A stretch of 64,000 nt of DNA, taken from the NCBI GenBank assembly GCA_003255065.1, contig QAOA01001069.1, positions 200,055 through 264,054 on the forward strand. The letters are read 5' to 3'. Below, piece by piece: positions 32,230-43,699 of this stretch. Positions within the stretch are counted from its first letter, which is position 1; every line of letters starts with the position of its first letter. The notes under the pieces are model-generated. The model had not been told where the DNA came from and searched no databases. It worked only from the letters and a program-made list of their open reading frames with translations. This DNA comes from Cercis canadensis. Its lineage: Eukaryota > Streptophyta > Magnoliopsida > Fabales > Fabaceae. Both the position numbers and the translations under genes were made by a program.

Positions 32230-33599
32230 TGTAATCACACTTTATATGTAGTAATTCTTCCTCATTTCTAGCTTCTTAAACCTCTTTTGGGCCTATTTGA
32301 TTGGGCTTGGGCCTCATTTCATGAGTTTGGATCCAATTGGGCCTAATTGCATTTTTCAGCAATATTGGGCATTTTATGCTGTCTCTGTATTTCATGTATA
32401 TCTTGAGTTATGGATGTCTAAAAATTTCGAGTCTTACCTTGTAGGAAAGCTGAGAGAATTATCTACAACTTTTATTGAAGGCTCCAAAGCCAATTCGGAC
32501 GTTCAGAAGGTCATATGCAGCCTGGAAGTCAGAGCAGAGATGCTGTCACTGGATCCTGACCCGCATGCAGTTGTTGGACCATAACTTGAGCTGTAGGTGT
32601 CTTATGCACTTGAAACCGGTCTCATTGGAAATCTAAGACGCAGAGCTTAAATTGTTATGAAGACCAGTTAACCAAATTGTATAGTTTAGATGATCTTATT
32701 GGCTGTAGAAGTTTGCTGATGGTTCTAGAGACCTGTTGGCACTTAAATGGGCCTAACTTCTTCATTACAAGTCCATTTGAGCCCAAACCAAAGCCCAATG
32801 AAAGCTAAGGCCCATGGGAATAAGTGTGACCTAAGGGCAGTTTGGGTATGCATGTATTTTTGGAGGTTTATATACTCAGAAGGAGGCAGCCGAAATTGTA
32901 TTAGGATATTTTGTAGATAGCTTTTCTTGTTTTCTTAGTCTCTAAGTTTTCTCTCTAGATATTTTGTAAACTTGGTTCCTCTTGTTCATGGAGGGCTGAA
33001 TACTCAAATCAATCCAAGTTTTGGCTGTTCTGATTATTGATTTTGAGATTATGCTTTGATTGTTATTTATTTCAGAGGAAGCAAAGAAGTAGATTAACCA
33101 CTAAATAAATAACAATCAAAGCATATATTCTGTTTGAATTACTTAAATTCGGATTTGGATTTTCATGCGTTGATTGCTTAATTACATGTGATAAAAGAGG
33201 AACTTAAAAGGTTAATTAATGTTTCTAAGCTTTTAGACGGATTAATTACCCTTGGCTGGATTCTAGACTTAGGTTAAACTGGATTTGAATGAGTACTTAA
33301 TTCATTTAATCTTAGTTGATCCGAATTCTGTTTGCTTAACCAGTGGATATCCATAGAGGACTGAGAGGCTTCTTGATGTGTTCTAAGGCCAAGAACTAGG
33401 TTAATAATTGAATGGAATCTTGGAAATCAAAGATAAATTAAAATCAGAATCAGTTAGACTTGGATTGGTTGTTCTCCTTAAGGTTTACCACTTTTAATCA
33501 TTTTCTGTTAATCACTTCAACAAAACAAACCCCCATGTTTATATGTTCCTAAATCTGATTCACTAATTAGAGTAATCCTTTGGTTCGACTTGGTGTTGC
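32230..33599. mobile_element. LTR-like insertion within the outer gag
   Basis: The gag frame is lost at about 32229 and resumes near 33600. The intervening ~1.37 kb is LTR-like: a TG start at 32230, a GGGCTTGGGCC-rich U3-style segment, a TTTATATACTCAG TATA-like box near 32870, and a following CTCTAAGTTTTCTCTCTAG leader style. I could not find a matching CA end with a 5-bp target repeat, so solo LTR is a guess and the ends are approximate. Confidence 0.5.
33050..33125. repeat. Perfect 23-bp inverted repeat (hairpin, 30-nt loop)
   Basis: Left arm 33050-33072 (begins TATGCTTTGATTG) and right arm 33103-33125 are exact reverse complements, with a 30-nt loop. It sits inside the LTR-like insertion. 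Confidence 0.95.
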
Positions 33600-34617
33600 C
33601 TTATGCTACAAGTAGCTTTGGTAAACTGACTTTAAAAATCACTAATTTGAAGAGCCTCGACAACTCATCACCCAACAAGTTTCGGAATGATGGCAAGAGA
33701 GTGCTTGGCGGCGGTGCTGACCATAGGCAATCTATCAAATTTCCTTGTCTTGGAGATCATAGAAGAAAGAGACAAGTTGATACGGAGGATGAGTTTGAAG
33801 AGGATGAAGCTGAGTATTTCGAAGAACCACCCAGGAGGAATACGAGTTTTAGGAGGAATGATCATAGTGATAGAGAATCCAATTTCATATTAAAGGTAGA
33901 CATCCTTAACTTCCAAGGTAACCTAAACATTAAGGGTTTCCTGGATTGGATTGCAGATATCGACCACTTCTTTGAATACATGGAGATACCTGAAGAGAAG
34001 AGAGTTAGGCTGGTTGCATGTAGATTGAAGGGTAGGGCGTCTACTTGGTGGGAAAGGTTGCAGAGTAGGATGATTCGTGAGGGCAAAGCATCTGTTTGAA
34101 TGTGGGGAAGAATGAGACGATTGTTGCTGAGCGAATTCCTTCCTTCTAATTACGAACAATTCCTATTCCAGCAGTACCAGAGGTGCCAACAGGTTAGAGG
34201 CCTATCCATGATTATTACACATAATTCACAAGGTTGGCAACTTGGAATGACCTAAGGGAGATAGAAGGGCAGCAGGTAGCCAGGTTCTTGGAGGGTTTAA
34301 AGCCATTCCTTAGAGAGAGAATAGAGGTGCAGGTTGCAAGAACCCTATATGAGGCTTGTAATCTTGCCTTGAGGCCTGAGCAGTTGATGCAGGAAAAAAG
34401 TAGAACAGAGTACCCCCACAAAAATTATAGTAGGGATACTTATAAGACTATTGCTAATGATAGAGGGAAGGTAATTCAAGAAAGTAGAAATAAGGAGGAT
34501 AGGGCTGTGGGAAAACAAAAGGTAACAGAAGCACCAAAAGCAGCCAACCTTTATACCAGACCTTACCCAGGGAAGTGTTTTAAGTGCAACCAACCAGGCC
34601 ACACATATGGTGACTGC

Positions 34618-37600
34618 TGTCGCAACTTCCCTTTTCGGGAGCGCGAAGCGGGGCGGCGAAACTCCCCCACGAGAAGAATAAAAAAAAAGTATAAGGATGC
34701 ATGATGTGATGCAAAAGAATGGAGTCGTCACCAATCATTTTATTCCAATTTTAGATAAATGAAATGGTGCGATTGGACACCTAAAAGATTTGGTTTACGT
34801 TCAGAGTTTGGATTCGGGGGTTGATTACGTGTAAGGAAGGTATTAGCACCCTACGACGTCCGTTCTTAGAACGGTTACCTACTTAATCTTTTGTTACCTC
34901 TTAAAGTGAATTAAATTGGTCTTAACAATGTGTTTAAAATAGAGTAATACTTGGTTAGGTTCTGCTAGTCCTTTTAGCGAAACCTAAAATATGCCTCAAA
35001 ACTATTAGGTAGAGTTCGTGATTGTCATTACAATCCTCTCCCAATCTATTCCGTCATAAGCAAGTTTTAACATTTTTATTAATAATTAGAAAAATGTATA
35101 AAATGCAATTTATTATAAATGTTAGAAAATGAATTTGAGATTTGTGGAAAAAAGATTTTTTATTGAAGGCTTTTCTTTAGCCCACCAGTACATCGAGAAA
35201 GGCCGAAGGGACACTCCTCACCTCTGGAATGTCAAAGAGTCACTGTCATTACAGCTATCTTCAATTATTCCATCGTCGGTACTTTAATTCACATTTTAAG
35301 GTAAATAAAAACATGATATTATGCGTAAAAAGATTTTTTAGAGAATTATGCATAGAAATGATTTTTATCAGGAGTTGACCTCAAGCTCCACCAGTACCTC
35401 TGGCAAAACTAGAGAAACCTCTTTACCTCTAGAATGTCAAAATATTGCTATCATTATAGCTANTTCTCTCCCAATCTATTCCGTCATAAGCAAGTTTTAA
35501 CATTTTTATTAATAATTAGAAAAATGTATAAAATGCAATTTATTATAAATGTCAGAAAATGAATTTGAGATTTGTGGAAAAAAGATTTTTTATTGAAGGT
35601 TTTTCTTTAGCCCACCAGTACATCTAGAAAGGCCGAAGGGACACTCCTCACCTCTGGAATGTCAAAGAGTCGCTGTCATTATAGCTATCTTCAATTATTC
35701 CATCGTCGGTACTTTAATTCACATTTTAAGGTAAATAAAAACATGATATTATGCGTAAAAAGATTTTTTAGAGAATTATGCATAGAAATGATTTTTATCA
35801 GGAGTTGACCTCAAGCTCCACCAGTACCTCTGGCAAAACTAGAGAAACCTCTTTACCTCTAGAATGTCAAAATATTGCTATCATTATAGCTAAATTTTGA
35901 CTATTCCCTCGTCGGTAATCTTAATCTAGCATAGGTAAAAAAAAATGATGACGAAACGTAATGAGATGTATCATAATGCAACAAATAAATGCTAGAAAAA
36001 TATTATTTAAAAAGATAAAGCAATATTAGAAATCTTATTGGCCACACCAGTACCTCTGGCATAACCAAGAAAATTATCCCTTACCTCAGGAACATTAAGA
36101 AACAATTGTCAACACAATTATTTCCTAACTTAATCCGTCGTCGAATTTTTATTTTGTGAATGAAAAGAAAACAAGAGGAAAAAAAGAAACTAAGTTTAAT
36201 ATTAAAGAGGCATGAAGTAAGGTGAAGTGAACAGATTAACGCGACTTAATGCTATTAAGGCAAAATTATAATAGTAATAATAATAAACAAGAAACAAATG
36301 AATGAAATAAAAAATTATGAAATAAATAAATCAGCCCAACTTTATATATAGTGACCAAATCCAAACCATTGATATATATCTAAAAAAGAGAGGGTCCAAA
36401 TTAAACATATAAGAATAAATCCAACAAAAATCCAGCCCAATATGTTAATATGGCCAACAAAGGGAATAGATTAAAAGAGCTTGGTCTAATAGGTAATTAG
36501 AAAACAAATAAAATAACACACAAAAACATGTACCCAATGAAGTAAGTAGGTCCAACGGATTTTAGTCCAATGTTGACAAGTAAACAAGAAATTCTCATGC
36601 TCATAGCAAAGAAATAAATGAGAAACATGGGATCAAATCCCTCCTAAAGGCTTTGACTAAACCAAATAATATATAACAAAAATTTAAAACAAAGTTCAGC
36701 AATTCTTACTATGGCCCAAACGAAATTTGACTAAACAAACTTAAATAAATAACAAAACCAACATAAGAGATCCAAACAAATAGAAAAGCCCAAAATGCAA
36801 ATTCAGCAAATCAAATAAGAAAACAAACAAAATGAAGTTCTAGCCTGTAAAGCCCAAATTAATTCAAAACAATAAAATGAATTGATAACTTAAAGCATAA
36901 AACGCATAATCAAAGGAAGAGGAAACCAGACAAAGGGAAGGGAGAAGAAGGCAAAGGGGCAGAGGGGCGAAAATGGTGAGAACGCAAGACTTTCATTTTT
37001 CAACCTTCACCTTTCATCTTTAACCCATTGATCATATGGTGAGCAAAAATTTTCTTCATCCCTTTCATTTTGGGTCTCTATTTTCTAGAAGAAATGGGTT
37101 TCTCACTCTAGAAATTATTTCTCTCTCTAAAAATTGGGGATGCATGCACCCCTCTCTGTGTATTTTTTGTTCCCTTCCTGTGGGTGTTGTTTACTTCTCT
37201 AGATTGGGTGCTAACAGGTATGTGAATGGGTTAATTTTTGTGCTCTATCTCTCTTTCTCTTCCTCTGGTAACCTCAGTTAAAATTTTTTTTGTTCAATTT
37301 GTCTAAGAAAATAAATGAAAGGGGTGGAGCCACCACTGCCGGCGGTGCCCACCCCTCTTGCTACCCGAAAGCAAACATGGGAAAAAAAAGTGATTTGCTT
37401 ATTATTATTTTTTATGATATATATATAAAAAATCGTGGGTTAAATTTGTGCTCTGTGTAGTGTTTAACCAACAAGAAAATAAAAGATTTAACAACAACAA
37501 AAATGCAAGATGGTATTAGTACCTGAGATGATGAAAATTTTGGAGTTTCCCCTACGGCGTGGTACTGGATTTTTTTGCTTCTTGCTGTTTTGTGTTTCAG

Positions 37601-38088
37601 AATTTATTCTCTATTTGTATCCTTCTTGTGTCTGTGTATCAGCCTTTTTCTTTTTCTCCGGTATTGCTTTCATGTCTGTCCATTTGCTTCTTTGTGTGAG
37701 GCTTTTTATAGCATGAGCTTGTGCAAGTTGCACTGACGGGAGTTGACGATTTCCTGCTTTCAAGCTGCCAGGGGCATGACTTGAAGCGTGGCTGGACTGA
37801 TGAATAGCAAAAGGGGTGCTGCCTTGCATGTTACCTTCAACAACATTTATTTCTTCTCTGTTTTTATTTTATTTTATTTTATGTTATTCATTTGTAATAA
37901 TAATTTTTTTTGCATTTTTATATTTTTTAAGTTATATATTTTTTTTGTGATTTTTGTTAGCATTTCAGTATTTTTAGCTATATTTGTTTTATTTTGTAGT
38001 ATTGAAATATTTTAATTGAGCACACAAAAATATGGTTCCAAAGACCATGATCCCGAAAATAATTCATGTACAAATTTGGGTGTCAACA
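34618..38088 (-). repeat. 3' LTR of the Ogre-like element
   Basis: Matches 50536-53591 throughout. It is 3471 bp, but about 430 bp is a probable assembly duplicate around the N at 35463, so the true length is near 3040 bp, equal to the partner's 3056. It contains degenerate ~206-227-bp internal repeats marked by CCACCAGTACCTCTGGCA. Confidence 0.95.
35036..35892. repeat. 427-bp direct duplication flanking a single N (probable assembly join)
   Basis: Copy 1 (35036-35462) and copy 2 (35466-35892) begin CTCTCCCAATCTATTCCG and end ATTATAGCTA, around the N at 35463. The partner LTR has this block once (50949-51374). Confidence 0.95.
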
Positions 38089-38102
38089 GCTGCCCCCCCT
38101 TT
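38089..38102 (-). other. Polypurine tract of the Ogre-like element
   Basis: The minus strand reads AAAGGGGGGGCAGC directly before the 3' LTR start TGTTGACACC. Position and composition are those of a plus-strand primer. Confidence 0.9.
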
Positions 38103-38246
38103 GCTTGTCATTTATAAATAAATGATGAGCAAATGAGTTGATTCAAATTTGTACGAGGCATGAAATGAAGGGTTTGCAGAAATTAAAAAAAAAGGTACTT
38201 ACACAAGTTAAGCATGACTAGATATTAGTCATAAAAGTTAAAAGAA

Positions 38247-38794
38247 GACCTAGACAAGCTAGGCTCGACCCAACCAAAGTTGAATTCGATTTAACGACGA
38301 GAGAAAAATAAACGACGAGAAAGATAAACAATGACCTAGACAGGCTAGGCTCGACCCAAACAAGATGGATTCGATTTAACGTCGTGAAATTAGACAACGA
38401 TCCGAGGTATTCGGGCTCGACCCAGCCAAGCTGGATTCGATTTAACAACGGGAAAAATCAACAATGACCCAGGGTATCTGAGCTCGACCACAAAAGTGGA
38501 TTCAATTTAACAATAGGGAAATTAAATAGTGACCCAGGATATCCGGGATCGACCCAACAAAGGTGGATTCGATTTAACAGCAAGAAATTTAACAATGATC
38601 CAGGGTATCTGGGCTCGACCCAACAAAGGTGGATTTGATTTAACAGTAGGAAAATTAAATAGTGACCCAGGGTATCCGGGCTCGACCCAACGACGGTGGA
38701 TTCGATTTAATAAAAGAAAAATAAACAAGGACCTAGACAAGCTAGGCTCAATCCAGATAGGCTGAATTCGATTTAACAACAGAAAAATAAATGG
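38247..38794. repeat. Tandem array, eight ~66-bp units, in the Ogre 3' region
   Basis: Eight head-to-tail units share a core GGCTCGACCCAACAAAGGTG then GATTCGATTTAACA. Two unit types alternate in blocks: GACCTAGACAAGCTAGGCTC (units 1, 2, 8) and GACCCAGGGTATCCGGGCTC (units 3-7). Units are diverged and the first is longer. It lies between integrase and the PPT, where Ogre and related elements are known to carry variable tandem repeats. Confidence 0.95.
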
Positions 38795-39968
38795 ATGATG
38801 GAGATGATATGCAATGCATGCTCCATGTATGTCAATTTATTTGTTAAATTTAAGAAACATTTTGGATTTTGAAAAATTTCTTTTTTACTTCTTTGACCTC
38901 ATACGACTGGTTCGGACAATGTCAAAGATGAACAATAACAAAATCTTAGTCGCCAATAAAAAGGTAAAGCCCGCTCTTGGATCCATGTTCTTCACTTATG
39001 ATATAGAGTAATGACCAATAGTATTACTCTTGAGATAACTCCTCTTTTGCAAGGTCAATCTTTTGCTTAACTGATATATGCTTGAAAATTCAGTGTGTTC
39101 CTTACAAGCTCTTGAATTTCACATGCTTAATTCTTGATATGCTTAGCCAAAGTTAACACATGTTTCACATTTCAGTATATAATCATCATGAGAAAGCATA
39201 TTCAATTAGAAAAATGGGCTAAAATCGGGTGAATATAGTTATAGACTATGTGGGAAAGGATTAATCATTCAAATGGTGAAATGCACAATAAAGACATTAT
39301 GAAATCAACAACAAGAAGAAGGTAGAATAAGATTTCCGACTCTTCCGGTGATAACGTTTAAGATGAATAACGACAGCCGCCCCAGTATATGATTCTGAAA
39401 ACCCTATAATTGGCTATTCTGCATATCATCTNGTGGGAAAGGATTAATCATTCAAATAGTGAAATGCACAATAAAGACATTATGAAATCAACAACAAGAA
39501 GAAGGTAGAATAAGATTTCCGACTCTTCCGGTGATAACGTTTAAGATGAATAACGACAGCCGCCCCAGTATATGATTCTGAAAACCCTATAATTGGCTAT
39601 TCTGCATATCATCTGACCCCTTTTTGTGTACTTGACCACTTCTTTAAATTTCTCATTCCTGTGAAACTTCCCTCATATTCACTGCTTGTGTTGTTATCTT
39701 TGACTTTGACTTTTGCTTACGTCTTTCCTTCAACTTTTTCATCTACCAAGTCATTTTATTTCATTTTTTTTAGCTCTAACTTTTGCCTTGGTTGCCTTTT
39801 CAGGTTTTCAACCAAACGAGCCATTTCCCCTTTTTAGAACCCTAGCTTTTGCCTAGGTAGCCTTTTCAGGTTTTCAACCTAGCAGGTTAATTACTCATTT
39901 TTTTTTTGAAAACAAAATGGGACAAAGTAACTTCATTGATTGAATGAAAGAAAATACAGGCAAGCCTT
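38795..39968 (-). other. Ogre 3' untranslated region
   Basis: Non-coding sequence between the tandem array and the integrase end. It includes a Cys-free CTTTTGCCTTGGTTGCCTTT-type repeat pair (39780-39880) and a 182-bp N-flanking duplicate (39250-39614). Confidence 0.6.
39250..39614. repeat. 182-bp direct duplication flanking a single N (probable assembly join)
   Basis: Copy 1 (39250-39431) and copy 2 (39433-39614) start GTGGGAAAGG and end CATATCATCT with one mismatch seen. The N at 39432 separates them exactly. Confidence 0.92.
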
Positions 39969-41123
39969 TTATGCATAATATTTTTTGACTACATTTGAGT
40001 TTACAGGACGTGGTAATTCTTCTCCATCCATCTTAGCAAGGACCAATGCTCCTCCAGAGAAAGCTTGCTTCACCACATACGGTCCTTCATAGTTCGGAGT
40101 CCATTTTCCACGATGATCCTTTTGGATTGGTAAGATCTTTTTCAATACCAAATCTCCTTCTTGAAATTGACGCGGTCGCACTTTCTTGGAGTGAGCCCTC
40201 ATCATTCTTCTTTGATAAAGTTGGCCATGACATAACGCAACTAATCTTTTTCCTTCAATGAGGTTTAATTGATCATACCGTGTTCGTGTCCATTCGGCCT
40301 CTTCTAATTCTGCCTCCATGATGACCCTTAATGAGGGTATCTCTACCTCGATTGGAAGCACAACTTCCATCTCATAAACTAGTGAGAAAGGAGTTGCCCC
40401 TGTAGAAGTGCGGACTGACGTGCGATAACATGAAGAACAAATGGAAGCATCTCATGCCAATCCTTGTATGATACAGTCATCTTTCCGATGATCTTCTTGA
40501 TGTTTTTGTTGGCTGCCTCAACCGTTCATTTTTGGGCGATATGGGGATGATTTATGATGTCTTATCTTAAATTTTTCACATAGTCATGTCATCAACTTGT
40601 TCAAATTCATCGCATTATCCGTAATGATCCTCTCAGGTATACCGTAATGACAAATCAAATCCTTCTTGATGAATTTGAGCACCGCTCCTTTAGTCACATG
40701 GGCAAAAGTAGCAGCTTCAACCCATTTTGTGAAGTAATCAATTGCAACCAAAATGAAGCGATGCCCATTTGAGGCTTTTGGTTCGATCGGGCCTATAACA
40801 TCCATGCCCCACATTGAGAATGGCCATGGTGCCGATAAAACATTTAAAGGTACGGGCGGTGTATGGATCTTATCAGCATATATCTGACACTTGTGGCATT
40901 TTCTCACATAATTGATGCAATCAGATTCTATGGTCAACCGATGATATCCTGCCCTTAATATCTTTCTTGCCATAGCATGCCCATTTGCATGTGTTCCACA
41001 AATACCTTCATGCACATTTTCAATGATCCTCTTTGCCTCTGGTATATCAACGCACCTCAGAAGCATTGTATCATAATTTCTTTTGTATAATATATCCTCA
41101 TTTAGGAAGAAACCCATTGTCAA
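39969..41123 (-). pseudogene. Integrase region of the Ogre-like element
   Basis: The 5' part (41123-40584) has the zinc-binding HHCC domain (HEGICGTHANG ... CHKC) and the catalytic core with Asp residues at MWGMDVIGP and IITDNAMN. After a stop near 40584 the middle, including the expected third acidic residue, is in broken frames to about 40371. The C-terminal part (40370-39969) reads cleanly through the DNA-binding end (FQEGDLVLKKILP, KWTPNYEGPYVV). Integrase inserts the cDNA into the host genome. This copy is interrupted and inactive. Confidence 0.85.
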
Positions 41124-41412
41124 TCTCCTTATAGTTCTTTTGTCATTTTCTGAGGCACTGGTTGGGTATTCCCTGTTTTTGATGAAAGATTTAATATCTT
41201 GATACCATGGGAGATTTAATATCTTGATACCATGGTTTCCCGTCAGGCTCTTCTTCCATCACCTGGCAGTATGCTGGACAATCTCGCCTAGTCATCTTTA
41301 TAAGCGACATCTCTTTATCATTATTAATTTTGAACATTGAAGACAGGGTTGCCAGTGCATCAGCTAATTGATTATCTTCTCGAGGAATATGCCAAAAGGT
41401 AATCTCCTCAAA

Positions 41413-42319
41413 TTACTTAGACAACTCTTTTAGGTAGTCATGGTATGGAATTAATTTGGAGTCTCGAGTCTCCCATTCCCCTTTCAATTGATTAATCACC
41501 AAAGCTGAATCTCCATATACTTCTAAAATTCTTGCTTTTGATTCTAGGGCTGCTTGCATTCCCATGGTGCATGCTTCGTATTCGGCTATATTATTTGTGC
41601 AGTCAAAACATAGCCTGGCGGTAATTGGGATAAGCTTCTCTTCCGGAGAGATTAGCACAGCCCCAATTCCATGCCCTAATGCATTAGAGGCTCCATCAAA
41701 TAACAAAGTCCATTTATCACCTCTTGACGTCCCTTCATCTTTGAATAATGTCATTATGTCCTCATCTGGAAAATCGCATTGCATCGACCCGTAGCTTTCT
41801 ACAGGTTGACTAGCTAAGTAGTCGGCTAGTGCGCTTCCTTTTATCGATTTTTGTGTGACATAGATGATGTCGTATTCAGATAAAAGAACTTGCCATCGTG
41901 ATTCTTCCTGTGAGAGCTGATTTTTCAAAGATATACTTAATTGGATCCATTTTAGACACCAGCCAAGTTGTATAATACAACATATATTGTAGCAAACGAT
42001 GAGCCGCCCAAGCCAGAACACAACACGTGCGTTCTAACAATGAGTATTTAGCCTCATAATTCGTGAACTTTTTGCTCAAGTAGTAAATGACATGTTCTTT
42101 TCTCCCTAATTCATCATGTTGCCCCAATACACAACCCATTGATTGTTTAAGCACCGTTAGATACATAACGAGAGGTCTCCCTAGTACTGGTGGGAGTAGA
42201 ACTGGAGGTTTTTGCAAGTATTGTTTGATTTTCTCAAATGCCTTTTGACAATCTTCATTCCATTCAGAGGCTTGATTTTTGCGTAGTAACTTGAACATTG
42301 GTTCACAAGTGGCAGTCAA
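41413..42319 (-). pseudogene. RNase H and second (archaeal-type) RNase H of the Ogre-like element
   Basis: 42319-41876 continues from RT into the ordinary gypsy RNase H (VLGQHDELGRKEHVIYYLSKK, LLERTCCVLAWA). 42021-41413 holds a linker (YVTQKSIKGSALADYLASQP) and an archaeal-type RNase H with its acidic residues visible: LLFDGASN, NNIAEYEA, VYGDSALVINQ. A second RNase H after the first is a known trait of the Tat lineage. The frame change near 41.9-42.0 kb and a stop at 41413 break the polyprotein. A 25-bp direct repeat (41188-41236) lies just downstream, before integrase. Confidence 0.85.
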
Positions 42320-42364
42320 CTGGGATATAAATCTTGCAATGTAATTTAATCTTCCTAAGAATCC

Positions 42365-43447
42365 TCAAACTTCTTTCTTCGTACGAGGAGCTGGCATTTC
42401 TAAGATTGCTCGAACTTTATGGGGATCTACTTCTATCCCTTGTTGACTAACCACAAATCCCAAGCGCTTTCCAGATCTTACACCAAATGTGCATTTAGCT
42501 GGATTCAAACGAAGCCGGTACTTTCTCAATCGATCAAAGAGCTTTTGTAAGTTAACAATGTGGTCTTCTTCCGTTTCAGATTTTGCAATCATATCATCGA
42601 CATACACTTCTATTTCTTTGTGCATCATGTCATGAAACAAAGTTACCATGGCCCTTTGATACGTTGCTCCAGCATTTTTCAATTCGAACGACATTACTTG
42701 ATAGCAGAAAGTACCCCATAGAGTGGTGAAAATTGTCTTTTCCATGTCTTCTAGAGCCATTTTTATTTGATTATAGCCTGAAAAACCGTCCATGAAAGAG
42801 AACATAGAATGTCTAGCCGTGCTATCCACAAGTACATCAATATGTGGTAGTGGAAAGTCATCCTTAGGGCTAGCTCTATTCAAATCCCGATAATCGACAC
42901 ACATGCGAACTTTTCCATCTTTTTTCGGAACTGGAACGATGTTAGCGACCCATTCAGGATATCTTGCCACTGCGAGAAAGCCAACATCAAATTGCTTTTT
43001 AACTTCTTCTCTAATCTTTAGAGACATTTCAGTTTTCATTCGTCTAAGCTTTTGTTTGACAGTCATACACTCAGGTTTTAATGGCAACTTATGGGCAACA
43101 ATATCTGTATCAAGTCCAGGCATATTTTGATAAGACCATGCAAACACATCACTGTAATCATGGAGAAGTCTAATCAGCTTTTTGCGTTCATTCTCTTTTA
43201 TTAAAGTACCAATCTTCACCTCTCTTTTTTCATTTTCCATCCCAAGATCAATCACTTCAATTGACTCCTCATGAGGTTCAATTTCTTTATCCTCTTCTTC
43301 TACTAATCTTAGAAGTTTAGAGGAAGGCTCCCAATCTTCTTCTTTGTCACTCTCAGCACAATTAATGGGTTGTTCAAAATCATAAAGTGGGATAGTAGCA
43401 TTATCATCTTCAAGTTTATCACTTTTAGATCTGCAGGGTTTCGACAA
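42365..43447 (-). pseudogene. Reverse transcriptase of the Ogre-like element
   Basis: 360 codons: acidic leader, then the RT fingers and palm with YPEWVANIVPVPKKDGK, RMCVDYRDLNRASPKDDFPL, FMDGFSGYNQI and the catalytic EVYVDDMI (near 42590-42612). The frame ends at a TGA at 42365 where the next codons plainly continue the family sequence (GFLGRLNYIARF). A CGA-to-TGA change of the kind left by cytosine deamination would explain it. Otherwise the RT is well preserved. It starts directly after a CTGCAG acceptor-like site, fitting the known Ogre intron. Confidence 0.9.
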
Positions 43448-43699
43448 TAAATTAAGAGTAATGAATGAACAAGAATAAAAGGCTAATTTAAAGGAGAAGT
43501 GAGATTAAGAGATCAAAAAGCAGAGAAAATATAAGAGGGTGCTGTGATAACTAAAAATGCATTTATCATATGAAGAAAAATACTGAAACATGAAGCCCAT
43601 TTTACAATCTCATCCTAAGGCCCTGGGCAGAGCAATAGGACTAATATCATAAAATTACTTTGAGTGAAACTCTAAGACTTCAGGAAACTCGGCAATCTC
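43448..43699 (-). other. Intron-like segment between Ogre protease and RT
   Basis: On the minus strand a frame with protease-region character stops at 43700 and RT begins at 43447. Between them is a T-rich, stop-filled ~250-bp stretch, with a donor-like CAAA|GTAATTT near 43654 and a pyrimidine-rich tail ending CCCTGCAG at the RT edge. Ogre elements are known to carry a spliced intron at this place. The exact donor is uncertain. Confidence 0.6.

Larger units (their letters stand above)
32030..34617 (+). pseudogene. gag of the outer gypsy element (interrupted)
   Basis: The N-terminal part starts MSGGPGRV at 32030 and stops early (TGA/TAG codons near 32138 and 32213). After a ~1.37-kb insertion, coding resumes near 33600: an acidic linker, then the gag core with GFLDWIADIDHFFEYMEIPE and LKGRASTWWERL (33900-34065). 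There is then a stop, a second frame, and the zinc knuckle CFKCNQPGHTYGDC (CX2CX4HX4C) at 34574-34617. The last base of the knuckle cysteine codon is the last base before the Ogre LTR. At least three disruptions besides the insertions make it non-functional. Confidence 0.85.

Noticed and set aside
37036..37281. Open frame in an Ogre LTR, with a twin at 52537-52782
   Set aside because: It looks conserved only because it lies in both LTRs. No start context or family match.
38247..38794. Regular repeats considered as a CRISPR-like array
   Set aside because: Units are contiguous and diverged with no unique spacers, in a plant retrotransposon 3' region. A tandem array fits better.
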